Numbered from the stretch's first letter, positions 9,731 to 21,681 are shown. The stretch is DNA of 64,000 nt from Rhynchopus euleeides (GCA_963210315.1 OY723324.1:310001-374000); one strand, 5' to 3'. Translations and numbers: made by a program. The notes: generated by a model not told the origin, from the letters alone.

Positions 9731-11311
9731 ACTGCCAGCAGCTGCGCTCTTGCTGAGCCTGCCGGCTCGCTCCGCCAGTCCCCCCCCCCCCAGCCGCCAC
9801 AAGCCGCTGCGAAGAAAACAAAAGGGGCCCCGCATGCGCACATATCCGTTAGTCTCAGTCAAGGAACCACTGCACCCACCGCAACAGTTTAACTGGCGGG
9901 GGGAAGAGGTCCGGGAGGCGGTGGTGGTTGAATGAAACGGAAAGGGTTGCCGTGTCTAAAAAATATATTATGGTGGTCCGACGGCACACAGCACATCACA
10001 CACACAATGTGCGCGCGCACCGCACCGCACCGCACACCAGACCACACTGCACTGCACTCTCCGTCCTTTTTACTTATTTTGGTGAACCTTTTGGAACAGG
10101 TTTAGGGGGGGGACGGGAAGAGGGGGGGGGGAGAGGGGTAGGGTAGGGGAGGCAGGGAAAGTCGCCGCTTGACCTCGATAGGGAGGGGAGGGTGACGGGG
10201 TGCATGTGCATGTGTGTGTGTGGGTGTGAGTGGCAGTGTAGATGCAGCATCAGGGTTCGCTCGGTGCAACCTGCACTGCCACGCTACACAAGAAAAAGGT
10301 TGGTGTGTGTGTGTCGGGAGGGGGACGGCGGCAGAACCAGAAGCCCAGAGCTGTGGTGTATTGTCTTTTGTATTGGGGTGAATGAGGAGGGAGGGAGGGG
10401 GGGGTGGGGGTCGAGGGGAGGGGGGAGGGAAGGGGAGGGGGAGGGGCAAAATGGGTTCTACTATTGTGTACGCAGGCAGAAATGAGGCGCCATGCCCCAT
10501 TATCAGAAGTGCTGCAGCGGCGCGCGGTGCCCATCCCCCTCCCCCATCCTCCCCGCCACCCATCACCTCCCGCCCTCTCACTCTTCCCGATCTCATCGCA
10601 GCATCAGGCCAAGCACATCACCACTCGAATCTCTTTCTGCTTTCTGCTGTGCTTTTCCTCCCCCATCTTTCGCCCCCATTGGCTGGAACTGGAACCGGTT
10701 CGAACAAGTTTGAAAGATTCACGGCTGTGGGTTCTGTGCATGCGCGCGTCTGTCTTTCATTTGTGACAAAAAGGGAGATTGAGGCGTGTGCTCTGTGTGT
10801 GTCGGGGGGCTGGGGTGTCTGTGTGTTAAAAGGTAGCAGTTCCTCCTCCCAACCACCCTCCCCCCATCCGCGAGGGGATTCGTGGCGAATGGAGTCGAAG
10901 TGCCGAGGAAGAGGTGAAGGTGCGATGGGAACGATCGTGGAAGAGAGAGCGTGCCTGAGTCCGTTTCGATCCGCAGCCGGCATTCGAGGGTGGGTGGACG
11001 GTGTGCCGCAGGGGCATGCCTGTGGGAAAGGAGGGGGGGGGGAGGGGGATTTTTTGGAGTTACAGTCGGCAAAAGCCAACCACGAACTCCTCACCTCCCC
11101 CGCCCCTCCCCACAAGCCTGCCCTGTCTTACATGCCTCCAAACAGAACAATCAGTGCAGGGCAGTTGGCAGTTGGCACTTTGCCCTGCCGCCCCCCCCCT
11201 CCGACCCCCACCCCCCGGTTTCCCTATCCCTCCCTCCTGCAACTTGGCAGCTTTGCAGGCTTGTTGCATATGCACCAGCATGCACCGTTCGTACAGACAA
11301 TGCAACACCAA
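9731..11311. other. intergenic spacer, G/C homopolymer-rich
   Basis: Long G-rich and C-rich runs (10100-10450, 11030-11220) and short GT/CA tracts dominate. A 333-codon open frame here is an artefact of composition (see rejected items). No gene, RNA or bounded element was seen. Confidence 0.55.
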
Positions 11312-12475
11312 GGGGGTCTTCGCTCCGGGTCAATTTGGGTCAACTTGGGTCAATTTGGGTCACCCTGGGGTTTTTCACCTTAGGAAAATGGGGGGCTTCG
11401 CTCCGGGTCAATCTGGGTCAGCTTGGGTCAGTGACCCGGAGCGAAGCCCCCCCCCCCCCCCCTTAGGTGACCAAAAATAGGTGAAAATTTTTGCCTATTT
11501 TCCCTTGTGTCAAACTTGGAGTCTGACCCAAAAATCGGAATCTGTGACCCATGGTTTATATGGGCAAACCTGAAAATTTCCGACTTTTTCCTCAATTTTT
11601 CCCACTTCCTGGCCATACCTTTCCCGACCCAAAATCAAACAAATGCAGCGGAAAATGGCCAAAAATAGGCCAAAAAACCCCAAATTTTTTCCTATGGGAA
11701 CGAACATGGGGGTCTTCGCTCCGGGTCAATTTGGGTCAACTTGGGTCAATTTGGGTCACCCTGGGGTTTTTCACCTTAGGAAAATGGGGGGCTTCGCTCC
11801 GGGTCAATCTGGGTCAGCTTGGGTCAGTGACCCGGAGCGAAGCCCCCCCCCCCCTTAGGTGACCAAAAATAGGTGAAAATTTTTGCCTATTTTCCCTTGT
11901 GTCAAACTTGGAGTCTGACCCAAAAATCGGAATCTGTGACCCATGGTTTATATGGGCAAACCTGAAAATTTCCGACTTTTTCCTCAATTTTTCCCACTTC
12001 CTGGCCATACCTTTCCCGACCCAAAATCAAACAAATGCAGCGGAAAATGGCCAAAAATAGGCCAAAAAACCCCAAATTTTTTCCTATGGGAACGAACATG
12101 GGGGTCTTCGCTCCGGGTCAATTTGGGTCAACTTGGGTCAATTTGGGTCACCCTGGGGTTTTTCACCTTAGGAAAATGGGGGGCTTCGCTCCGGGTCAAT
12201 CTGGGTCAGCTTGGGTCAGTGACCCGGAGCGAAGCCCCCCCCCCCCTTAGGTGACCAAAAATAGGTGAAAATTTTTGCCTATTTTCCCTTGTGTCAAACT
12301 TGGAGTCTGACCCAAAAATCGGAATCTGTGACCCATGGTTTATATGGGCAAACCTGAAAATTTCCGACTTTTTCCTCAATTTTTCCCACTTCCTGGCCAT
12401 ACCTTTCCCGACCCAAAATCAAACAAATGCAGCGGAAAATGGCCAAAAATAGGCCAAAAAACCCCAAATTTTTTT
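11312..12475. repeat. tandem array of a 392-bp unit, about 3 copies
   Basis: Copies start at 11312, 11708 and 12100 with the motif GGGGGTCTTCGCTCCGGGTC. The first period is 396 because its C run is longer; the second is 392. Copies look almost identical, so the array is young. Each unit contains an 11-bp subrepeat (GGGTCAATTTG, GGGTCAACTTG) and an inverted pair (CTTCGCTCCGGGTCA and TGACCCGGAGCGAAG), then an AT-richer half. The third copy ends at about 12470, where the sequence switches to a GC hairpin. A fragment related to the unit start (GGAGCGAAGACCCCCC) appears at about 14146-14161 in reverse orientation. Confidence 0.9.
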
Positions 12476-12530
12476 CCGGGGGGCTTCGCCCCCCGGACCC
12501 CCCTTGCGTGGGGGGCTTCGCCCCCCACGC
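12476..12530. repeat. two adjacent GC hairpins with TTC loops
   Basis: 12476-12496 has a 9-bp stem (CCGGGGGGC) and 12506-12530 an 11-bp stem (GCGTGGGGGGC), each around a TTC loop. They directly follow the last unit of the 392-bp array and may mark the edge of an insertion. Confidence 0.8.
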
Positions 12531-14455
12531 CACACGCACCTCCCGGCCGGTGGCCGGTTCGGTCGTCGTCGGCTGCGGCCAAAGGGCGTGCGGTAGCCGA
12601 CGCCCTTTTGTGCTCGCCTCCTCCTCCCACACTTCAGTATGTCGTTTCATGTGAGTCCGTGTTCCTGCTTTGTTCTTCTGTCGACTGGGACGGGCCAGTC
12701 CTCGTGGGTTGCCGGCCGGTGTGTCCTCCCCCGGGACCCCCTCCTCCTCCCGCCACTTGCATCTGGTTCAACTTCAGTGAGAGCTCAGCGGGAGCCATAC
12801 TTGCTCTCTTGGACCATTTGTCCGCAGTCCTGCATCATGAAGAGTTAGGTAATGCCCAGTCGCAGCCATCCCCCGACCCGGGTGTTCTGCCGTGGGCCAG
12901 GTCACCATCTGTAGGTCACCCCGTCACACACCAGTGGGCAGGCCCTGTCAACGATATCGATGTGACTGCTCTTGCCGCAGGGCAACGGATGTGGGCCTGC
13001 ATTGCATCCTGTTGCCGCTCAGTTCTGTTCCCACCGGAGCTTGTTGTTGCGCCGCAGGTCGAACAGCCTTTCGTGTGGTCGGCGCTGATCTTGTATAGAA
13101 CGTAGGCAGTAGGCTGCTGTGGGTGACCTGCAGGTTACCCGTCCCTTTCGTGCAGGCAGCGCGAGAGGTGCGATGTTTATGTGTGGGAGCACGGCAGCTG
13201 CCCCACACTCCATTCTGCTCTCTTGTCTGCTGTTTATGTTGAACAAGGTCTGGCTGCCAGTGATCTCGCTGGGGGTCGGGCAAACCAAAAAAGAAGTCGG
13301 GCACAGGGTGGCCGAGCTCGCGAGAAAAAAAGTGCAGCCCAACCCCGCCCCGACTTCCCGTGGTATGATGCAAACAGGATCGAATGCACGGCCACAGAAC
13401 ATTTTCACCCAATTCGAGAGGCACCGGATGTTGCTGCCTTTGGTCGTCCTGCTCGATCAAAAATCAGGAATCCAGCCCCCCAGCCGCCGCCACGGTAGTG
13501 AACATCCTGAAAGTCTTCGAAGGCTAGTCCCCACACCGGTTGGTGCTGTTGCACATTCCAGGCGGGGATGGTCCTTCGCTTGGGGCATGATGAGGTGCGC
13601 TTCGATGAACACCATCAAGCCCCCAGCATGCCGTTGGGTTTTCATACGCTGCGGCGCATGAAAACTCGGCCACAAGGCCGAACCCAAAGCCCCAAAATCT
13701 GACCCGGGAGGTAGGGCCGAGGGTAGGGCCATGCCACCCCTGGCGGCCCACCCTCCCAAACAATTACAGAAAAAGGGAGGTGGGGCCGCGGCCCCCTGCC
13801 AGCCCTGGCACGGGATCACTGCTGGCGGGTAGTTCAGGCTCGTGGCCCTCCTCGTTCCGATAGCCCCTCGGACATCCAAATGATTCACGTGCAGCAGCCC
13901 ATGCGCAGAGAACGGTGTGCCGTCTTGTACAGCAACTGTTGGACAACTGTTGAAATCGTTTTTCACCAAAAAAAATCACTCTGCGGGCCAAGTCGAAGAT
14001 TTTTCTGGGGACTTTTGGTGTCCCCAATTTTTCAATTTTCGAAAAATAAGCTCACTTTGCTAAACTGGACCCAACTCCCCACACTCTTTTTTTCCGACTT
14101 TTTCACGGGTTTTTTCCGGTTTTTTTTGGTTTTTTTTGGCGGATGGAGCGAAGACCCCCCAAGTCTTGTTTTTTTTTGCACCACCATCATGTTTTATGCC
14201 ACCTTATTATACCTTGCGGTGTACCCTTTTGTTGACATAGCATTCACAACCACCCCCCCCCCCCCACCAACCAACAGCACCTCCCCCCCCACCCCATCAC
14301 CCCAGGGGGGGGGGGACTTTCCCCCTGCGGCCCCCCTGCCGTCTCCTGCACCCGATCCCACCCCACACACACACCTCCCTGCCCTTTTTCGGGTCTGGGG
14401 GGGGAGTGTGTGGGGCGAGTCCGTGGTGTCGGGAGAGGGCTGAACGGGATACAGG
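12531..14455. other. intergenic spacer with possible decayed coding remnants
   Basis: Between 12640 and 13700 the sequence is less repetitive than neighbouring spacers and carries medium-length open frames on both strands, but none shows a recognisable domain or a good start. From 13950 to 14170 it turns AT-rich with T runs and a fragment resembling the start of the 392-bp unit. C runs at 14252-14320 precede the CLASP gene. It may be transposon debris; nothing is called. Confidence 0.4.
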
Positions 14456-17400
14456 ATGCAGTCCGCGAGGGGCGGGGCGAAGGGGGGTGCTGCGGCTATC
14501 CTGAGCCAGAAGTACACGCTGCAGTGCACCGCGCAGGCGGTGGCGAGGGATGAGGCGGGTTTTGCCTCCGATGCGGAGAAGATCCGGGAGAGGATTGAGG
14601 ACGTGAAGTCCCCCTGGGCGGACAGGCTTGAGGCGATAAAACAGCTGCAGGGGCTCATCCTCGGTGGGGCTGCGGAGCTGCATAACTTCCGCGATATCAT
14701 GTCGGACAAGCTGCGTTACCCTATTATCGCACAGATCGGGGAGCTCCGTTCTCAGATTGTGAAGGAGGTCTGCACCTGCGTGATGCTCGCTTGCTACCAC
14801 TCTTCCCAGCATCTCGCCGAGGATCTGAGTGGCTGGTTCATCCCTGCGCTTCAGAAGCAGCTCCCCGTGACTGTGCTGGCGATTTCCTCAGCGGTGAACC
14901 AGGCGATTCGGTTCCTCCTGGAGAAGGGGCGTGTCGGCCCTGCGGCAATCAAGCACATCCTCGAGTCCTGCACATGCAAGAACACAAAGACCCGCGTCAG
15001 GGCGTTTGAACACCTCTTCCTCCTCCTCCACCACGTCCCCCTCGAGAGGGTTCCGGGTGTGGAAGCCGAGGCTGTTGTGGCGCGCATCGCAAAGGGCGTT
15101 GCCGATCAGGACCAGGTGGTGCGGCAGCTGGCCCGGCTCTGCTATTGGGGTGTGCAGCAGCGCACCTCCCGGGGCGACGCGCTGTGGGGGCGCCTGTCGG
15201 ACCACCAGCGGAAGCTGGTTGCGGAGGAGCAGGGGCTGTACCTCGAGCTGGCGGGGGGCGCGCAGGAGGTGGACCAGGAGATGGACGGGGGGGCGTACCC
15301 CCCGCAGGCACAGGAGCCCAGCACGCAGCAGCAGCCGCCGCCACAGCAGCAGCACCAGGGTGCCCCGAAGCGCACCAGCACCCCTGGGGGTTTGCAGCGA
15401 GGGCGCAGCGGGTCTGCGGTCCGCGGGAGGGTCAGGTCGCGCAGTGTGTACAACTCCTCCACAAGCTCTGTAGGGTCAGTAGGGCCGCTCACCGAGACCC
15501 GCTCGGTCAACACGGTGGCGCCGCCTGCGCCGTCTAACGCGCCTCCGGCGAAGAAGCCCGCACAGCGGCAGGGGCGTGTGGGTGTGCCGCGTGCAGCGGG
15601 CTCCGCGGGTGCAGGGGCAGGCGGTGCCAGCCGTGCACCGCTGGGGGACAGCCCCGAGGAGCTAATCGAGGCAGGAGTGGGCGGGTCGTCGCCTGACAGG
15701 CGTGCAGACGCGTTCAGCGGCCTCGCAAGGCTGGTGGGGCAGGAGGCGTCCTCAGGGATGGTTGGGCGGGTCATGGAGGCAGCGCTGCAGCGCCTGCCTG
15801 CGGAGCAGTCACCCGATGTCGCGCATGAGATCTTGCATTGGTATGAATCTCTTTTTTCTTGCTCAAAACCAGGGTATAAGATAGACTTTTTTTCTGGCGC
15901 CGTTTCCCGGTTTTTCTGGTTTTGAAAATTTTTCGCGCGCGCCTTCGGCGCGCGCGACCCGCGCAAACCCTCCCAGAATCTGAGAGGCCCGGTGCCTGCG
16001 CGCGTCCTGTCGTACTGAGGCTGCTTGGTGGGGCAAGCGCAGCAGGTTCTACTTTTTCTTCTACGAACTCTTAGCACAAAGACATGCACAACACAAACAA
16101 CAATGCTCTAAGGGGCGGGGCAAGAGGTCAGGGGAGGGGGAAGCAGAGAGGAAGGGAGGAGGACGGGGGCGGGGGGGGCGGCGGAGTGAGCCGGCGGGGA
16201 GGGGGGGGGGGCGCACGAGCCCCGGCACCAACCGACTCAGGATCACACCCACCATGGTTGTGCCAGGCTCTGCCGAACAGCAGTGGCGTGTTGCTGTGCC
16301 GCCCGCAGCTCCCCGAAGGGACAGTAGCTGAGCTTTCGTTCTTCCGATGTGAATGCGTCCACGTACTGACGGAGCGCCGCTTCCGGAATCCCGTCCGGAG
16401 TGACACTACCCTCCATACAGATGGCCAGCGTGTTCTGCAGCTTGGCGTCGCCCATACGGTTGCTGAGCCTGTTCTTGATGATGCGGAGCTTGGAGAACAT
16501 CCGCTCAGCACTACTTGTCGACAAGGGGATGGTCAGCACAATCTGCAGGAGACGCGAGGTGTGCGGGAAGGCGAGACGGTTCAGCTGATTCTTCAAGAAT
16601 GCTTTGATGAGAGTGCTGAATCTGCGGCTGCGGGTATCCTCCTGTGTTTGTGCGGTCTCCTTCAGCTTCATTCGCACGTTGGCCAGCTCCAACTCCAGCA
16701 GACCCCGCTCTTCGGCCGGGAAGTACGGTGCACTCGGTTCCGTCTCCTTCTGCACCCCGTCGGCATCCTCAAATGTCATCACCTTGGGCTCGCAGAAATG
16801 ATCGCAAAGTGCTTTGAGCTTCTGTGCCGCTGCTGCTGCGTTGTCGAAGTCGGGGCACCAGGGATCATACACAGAGAATGCTGCAAGCACCCCGAAGTCA
16901 TCCATCAGCCCCTCGATCTCCTCCTTCAGGGTACGGAGGTAGGGCTTTGCGTACTGCTCGTGATACTGTGCCACGAACTCCTCCGTGATGGGAGGGCAAG
17001 AAGGCCGGGCGTCATTGATCAGTATCCAGCAGGATGCGTAGGTCGGAGACAGGTCGGGTCGTTCTAACAGCTTTCCGATCTTGCATGCATAGTGTGTCGC
17101 GATGCGAGGGAGATCACCGAAACACAGGCTTGCATGCTGTATGCACCGCGAGAAGGCGCCAAGACAGTGCATCACCTCCCGCATCAGGAATAACCCGACG
17201 AGGGTGCTGCTCTCCTGGTACACCGCACGCAGGGCAACTGCCTTCTCATGATCCAGCTTGTTGATACACATGACCACCCCTTTGAGGCAGTCAGTCAGAC
17301 TCTGCGCACAACGCTCATGCGAACACCAGCGGGTGTCTCCAACACTGCACAAGTCGCGCTCACGCCAGAACCCGAAGCCATCGATTCTCTCCAAAGCGGA

Positions 17401-20400
17401 CATGCATTCCCGAAAGCACCGGAGTTTGCCTGTGCCATTCCCAGCACCCCTGTACAGCAAGGCAAACGTGCTGGAGACAAGGTCGTAGCTTGCGCGGATG
17501 ACAGGGTGGTCCTTGGCAGTGTGCATCGCAACAAGATTGAGTGCATGCGCCCGACAAGCCGCCCAGAAGGAGTACGGTGCTTTCCGTACCTTCACCTGCA
17601 ACTGAACACCCTTACGACTCCCGCCCATGGTGTTGCACGAATCCGACGCAAACGCAAGCATCTTGTTCCAGAAACCGTCGCCAAGGTCGTCGAGTTGTTG
17701 AATCAAGAAATCTGTGATGTTTGTCGCAGTCTGTGATGTGTTCAGCGGAGTCATGCGCCAGAACAGTTCGTTGGTATCAAAGGTGGTTGGGTCGATGACC
17801 CGGATCAGGATGCAAAATTGCGATTGGCGTGTCACATCCTGCGTCTCGTCCGTGATGATGGATACGAACGGGGATCTTTCAATCTTGTGCTTCACTTCCG
17901 CCATGGCGTGGCTTGCCATCAGACCCACTACTTCGTCGTAGATTGTGTTCGAGGTGAGGTTGTGGTATGTAGCATTGAAAGACTTTACTTCTGGGGAAGT
18001 GTAGCTGTCACGCACGCGGAGGGATGCGAGGGTCGTCGTGAGGGCTTCGTTGTTGCTGCAACAGTACTGTACGTCGTGCAGCAGGCGGCAGAGCATCTCG
18101 GTGTTCTGAAGCTGCTTCACCTTAGAGTTGACCCAGGCCCTCTGGTGAGCTGTGGAGCGGATCTCTCCTGCAGTCCCATGTCGGCGCACCGAGTCTTCTC
18201 TTGCCAGCCACTGTGCCCACTTCTCGGTGTGCTTCTGTCTCGTTGCCTCGGTGTGCTCCTTCGCGCGGGAGGTGAAGCGGCTCTTCACCTCATTCCATGG
18301 CAGGCACCGCCCGACGAAGACACCGCGCTTGCTTGCGTCAAAGCAAGCGCGGCACGCCAGCCCCTCGGGTGTGGGTTTTGCCCACGCGTGGGATTCGCGC
18401 AGCATTCCCATCACCCGGCTGTCCCCCTGGATGTCCTCCGGGACATGCACCATCTCGCTGGCGCGGGGGAAGGGCTCGGCAGGCGCATCCAAGCCGACGG
18501 GCCCCGCGTACTGCGCCATCAACTTTGCCTCCACGTAGGCGTAGACCTCGTGCTTGTGGAGGGAAGGGTACAGGCAGTCGTTGGAGTTGCGCACGGGGGT
18601 GGTGGTGTAGCCCCTCGCGCGTTGGCGCTCATTGGCGATCGCGGCCTCCAGAGCTTCAGCTGATCTCTCCGCATTATCATCAGCTGCCATCTCGACCTCA
18701 ACTTGCCGTGCAATCGCAAGATCTGCGACGAGGGCTGGGGCCTGCTGTGTCGGGGCAGGCGCCGGCACGGCCTCGCTCTCCACCAACGGCATTTCGTCTG
18801 CCTTTGTCTTTGCCAGTTTGACGAGGCTACTCAGGGGCTTCCTCATATGAGGTGCCACCTCGTCGTCCGCGCGAGCAAGAGCATCGAATGCCTTGCACAG
18901 CGCGACAAGGTGCCTGTTTGAGGCGGCTTGGTGGTTGCTGAAGCCGCGGATCGAGCACTGGTTGCAGAGGAAGGCGTGCAAGTTGGCATATCGGTCTTGC
19001 CCGGGGTACTTGCCCGCCTTCCACTGGTCATACCCAGTGTGATACTGCGGCCCGCCCACCTCCTGCACCGTCCCCCGCACCGCCCTCTGCGATGCAAAGC
19101 CAAACGCGCCCAGCTGGGCCTGATGCGCTCTCCGCTTTGACATATCTTCTTACAGTATGCCTGCAGGCGCGTGGGGGTGTGGGTGTGTCGTGGGTGCCAC
19201 CAGTCAGACACCTGACATGTGAAGGCTCGGTGTGATCCCTACGGAGGACGGTTCTGTGCCAGTTCTGCGGGACCATCACACAATGGAGGATCTCGAAACT
19301 TCAAAACAGAAGAGACCTGCATGACGAGGGCATCACCACCCACCGGGCCCCACCGGGCCACCCGCTAGGTCCATTTTTTCTTCTCCGCTTCTCTGCCTTC
19401 TTTGGACTATTTGAGCTCCGTGCGGATCACGATGGGGTCACTTTCTATTTTTTTCTGGCGTTTTTTCTGACTGTTTTACTGTCCCAAAGTTACAAAAAAA
19501 ACGCCAAAAATGAGACCGGCCTTTTTTTTTTTTCAGAAAACCGGGAACCGGGAAACCCTGGTTTTGAAAACCGGAAAACCAGACCTATCTTATCCCCTGT
19601 CAAAACTATTGCACCTGGTGGTCGTGGCTCGAAGAAGTGATGGGGGGGGGGGGAGAGCGGGGTAAAGTAGAGTCATCACACGCTGCGAGAGGGTGTCGAG
19701 GGAGGCCTTGTCTTGCCTCAGTTTGCCCCGACAGGCACCCCCTAGCTGTTGCCACAATCCACACCCCCTTATCCCCCTGCAGCGTGCAGACGGCTGTGGA
19801 GGTGCATCCCCGTGAGACTGCTGTCAGGCTGGAGAAGATTCTCGTTGCCATGTTCGCTTCGATGTCTGACAAGAGGGAGACACGCAAGAGGCAGCCGCTT
19901 CACGCCAAGGTATACCGCCGGGGTGGGACAGCTGGTGGGAAGGGGTGGATGGGCCCAACCATTTGTCGCCCGACCTCCAGGCCCAGTTGCTGCAACCGCA
20001 TAAAACAATGTCATTGATATCACGTGTTCTCCTCACATTCACACACTGCCATGCATTCGACAGGCACGCGACGCCGTGAACACAATCATGGGCTGCAACA
20101 CGGTGACAACCATGCTCCAAGCCCTGCTGCAGGTGCTCGAGAGCCCCACACCCAAGGTGAAGGGCGCCTGCCTTGAGTGTTTTGAGTACATCCTCCGCTG
20201 GGGATCGGACTACCTGGAAACACCCAGCCACATGAACCAGTGCATTGTGAAGCTGTTGGTATGCTTGCCTATTCTAGCTGGCTGCTGCAGATCGGAGGGT
20301 TTGCACGGGTGCCGGCGTGTCCCACCTCGGCGACGCCGGGAAGGCGCGGCGGCATCGGAACCCTCACAGGTCTTTGGCAAACCCATGAGCTGCATTGACC

Positions 20401-21681
20401 TGCATTGATGTGGTGCATTATTCGGGGTGGGAGGGTTTTGTTCCTCATGACGCTCCTCACCCACACACACCCCACCCACAGAAGGTGCTGATCCAGAGCG
20501 GGGGTGATCCCGAAATTGGGAGCCTTGTGCCGAAGTGCCTTGCCTCCATGCACGAGAAGCAACCCAGTGTCTTCGTCTCTGTGGCGGCGGGGCTGCACCT
20601 GCAGCAGAAGCGTGACCTGGTGGAGGCCACGGAGCCTCTGCTGCCTGGGCTGCGGCAGCAGATGCGGCAGTGCGCCAGGACCAGGTCGGGGTCTGTGCAA
20701 AAGGCAGCGCCTCCGCCGCGCCACGAGGAGGAGGAGAGGGCGCATGTCCAGCAGCAGCAGCAGCAGCAGCAGCAACATCAGCAGCACCACCACCACCACC
20801 ACCAGGTTGACGTCCAGCGCACCAGCCACCCTCAGCTGAACCATCAGCAGCACGAACAGCAGTACCTCCCCCAGACACAGCAGCCTGCCGTGTCGCACTA
20901 CGACCCCATGCAGACCAACGCTGTGTCAGGCCCCCAGAGCATCCAGCTCTGGGCCCAGGGCGACCGGAGCGACATCAAGCAGGCTGCCCTGCGCGACCTG
21001 CTGGATTTTCACGGCAAGCAGAGGCAGTGGCTGCAGTTCCACGAGATCATCCCGGCCGTCCTGCAGTGCCTGGGGGATGGGGACTTCATGACACGTGGCC
21101 TGGCGGTGGCTGTGCTGCGCGTCGCCTTGGAGAACATGCCTGTCGAAAGCGCGGAGATGCTGGGCGAGATCCTCACCGGGCTGTTCAGGGCTCTGGAAGA
21201 CCAGCAGAGCGACGTATCCACCAAGGCGAAGGAGGCACTGTACGACCACCTTAAGTCAATCCCCCCTGCCCGTGTTGTCGGTGCGGTGCTGGAGCTGGCA
21301 GGTTCGATGACAGAGCGCGGGCTGCAGGCTGCGCTGGTTGGGATCCTGCCGAAAGCACTGTCGGGGCTGACCCTGCAGCAGCACATGCTGCAGCCCCTCC
21401 GCGACCTCATCCACTTCTCCATCCAATCCGAGACGACAGACCTGCGCAAGGCAGCCACATGGTGCCTTGTCGATCTCTATCTAGGCGCCCACGACATCGC
21501 CCTCAGCCTCAGCGACGGCCTCCCCCCTGCCAAGATCCGCCTCCTCGACTTCTACATCAGCAAACGGAAGCCGGAAGGGTCTGGGCAGAGCCTGGCAACC
21601 GACCTGGACATGCTCCGGCACACCTCCCAGCAAGCCCATTCAGCGGCGATGCCTGTGATGGGTCAACGCCAGGGTTGGTGA
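14456..21681 (+). CDS. CLASP-type TOG-domain microtubule-associated protein, four exons
   Basis: Exons 14456-15840, 19783-19909, 20064-20258 and 20482-21681 join in phase to 968 residues. An N-terminal TOG-like helical region (about 20-265) is followed by a Ser/Arg/Pro-rich basic linker (about 290-400), typical of the microtubule-binding part of CLASP. A second TOG region (about 415-620) crosses the exon junctions. A Gln/His tract (about 659-680) comes next, then a third TOG region (about 722-945) ending RKAATWCLVDLYLG and KIRLLDFYISKRK, which resembles the C-terminal CLASP helices. CLASPs hold microtubule plus ends and promote rescue. Introns begin GTATGA, GTATAC and GTATGC. Intron 1 is 3942 nt because a whole hAT transposon lies in it; without the element and one target copy it would be about 205 nt, like its neighbours. 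Total exon length is a multiple of three, supporting the joins. Confidence 0.82.
15934..15956. repeat. GC hairpin with TTC loop in hAT end
   Basis: A 10-bp stem (CGCGCGCGCC) encloses TTC, equivalent to a C(UUCG)G tetraloop in RNA. It lies 64 bp inside the left end of the hAT element. Confidence 0.8.
16243..19143 (-). CDS. hAT-family transposase with N-terminal zinc finger
   Basis: The 966-residue protein starts at the ATG at 19143. An N-terminal C-x2-C...H finger (FLCNQCSIRGFSNH, about 55-82) is BED/TTF-like and should bind the element ends. The catalytic core has the hAT pattern: first Asp in SIITDETQD (about 431), second in FASDSCNTMGG (about 499) followed by CRAHALNLV, and Glu in the C-terminal dimerisation block PLSTSSAERMFSKLR (about 879) followed by KNRLSNRMGDAKLQ. 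The frame has no stops or gaps and is single-exon. Length and motifs resemble the ZNF862-like group of hAT proteins found widely in eukaryotes. It is antisense to the CLASP gene in whose intron it lies, so the host transcript must splice it out. Confidence 0.9.
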   Translation of the reverse strand: MSKRRAHQAQLGAFGFASQRAVRGTVQEVGGPQYHTGYDQWKAGKYPGQDRYANLHAFLCNQCSIRGFSNHQAASNRHLVALCKAFDALARADDEVAPHMRKPLSSLVKLAKTKADEMPLVESEAVPAPAPTQQAPALVADLAIARQVEVEMAADDNAERSAEALEAAIANERQRARGYTTTPVRNSNDCLYPSLHKHEVYAYVEAKLMAQYAGPVGLDAPAEPFPRASEMVHVPEDIQGDSRVMGMLRESHAWAKPTPEGLACRACFDASKRGVFVGRCLPWNEVKSRFTSRAKEHTEATRQKHTEKWAQWLAREDSVRRHGTAGEIRSTAHQRAWVNSKVKQLQNTEMLCRLLHDVQYCCSNNEALTTTLASLRVRDSYTSPEVKSFNATYHNLTSNTIYDEVVGLMASHAMAEVKHKIERSPFVSIITDETQDVTRQSQFCILIRVIDPTTFDTNELFWRMTPLNTSQTATNITDFLIQQLDDLGDGFWNKMLAFASDSCNTMGGSRKGVQLQVKVRKAPYSFWAACRAHALNLVAMHTAKDHPVIRASYDLVSSTFALLYRGAGNGTGKLRCFRECMSALERIDGFGFWRERDLCSVGDTRWCSHERCAQSLTDCLKGVVMCINKLDHEKAVALRAVYQESSTLVGLFLMREVMHCLGAFSRCIQHASLCFGDLPRIATHYACKIGKLLERPDLSPTYASCWILINDARPSCPPITEEFVAQYHEQYAKPYLRTLKEEIEGLMDDFGVLAAFSVYDPWCPDFDNAAAAAQKLKALCDHFCEPKVMTFEDADGVQKETEPSAPYFPAEERGLLELELANVRMKLKETAQTQEDTRSRRFSTLIKAFLKNQLNRLAFPHTSRLLQIVLTIPLSTSSAERMFSKLRIIKNRLSNRMGDAKLQNTLAICMEGSVTPDGIPEAALRQYVDAFTSEERKLSYCPFGELRAAQQHATAVRQSLAQPWWV

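Larger units (their letters stand above)
15870..19599 (-). mobile_element. complete hAT DNA transposon inside a CLASP intron
   Basis: The 3730-bp element has terminal inverted repeats of 15 bp with one mismatch (CAGGGTATAAGATAG at the left, CAGGGGATAAGATAG read inward at the right). The direct repeat TCAAAAC flanks it on both sides (15863-15869 and 19600-19606). Seven bases match; hAT usually makes eight. One intact transposase is encoded on the - strand. Subterminal regions on both sides carry related GGTTTTCCGG/CCCGG-rich blocks, and a TTC-loop GC hairpin lies at 15934-15956. Intact ends, target repeat and ORF suggest a recent and possibly active insertion. Confidence 0.85.

Noticed and set aside
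10382..11383. 333-codon + strand open frame
   Set aside because: Composition is Pro/Ser/Gly/Arg from G and C runs, no ATG-driven domain, no intron logic; judged a compositional artefact.
11551..12254. Identical 103-codon frames repeated in the tandem array
   Set aside because: They are identical only because the DNA repeats are; the frames run through subrepeats and C runs and show no protein-like conservation.
12335..13105. 256-codon + strand frame after the tandem array
   Set aside because: It begins inside the repeat unit and crosses two GC hairpins; later residues look protein-like but match no family, so only spacer with possible remnants is stated.
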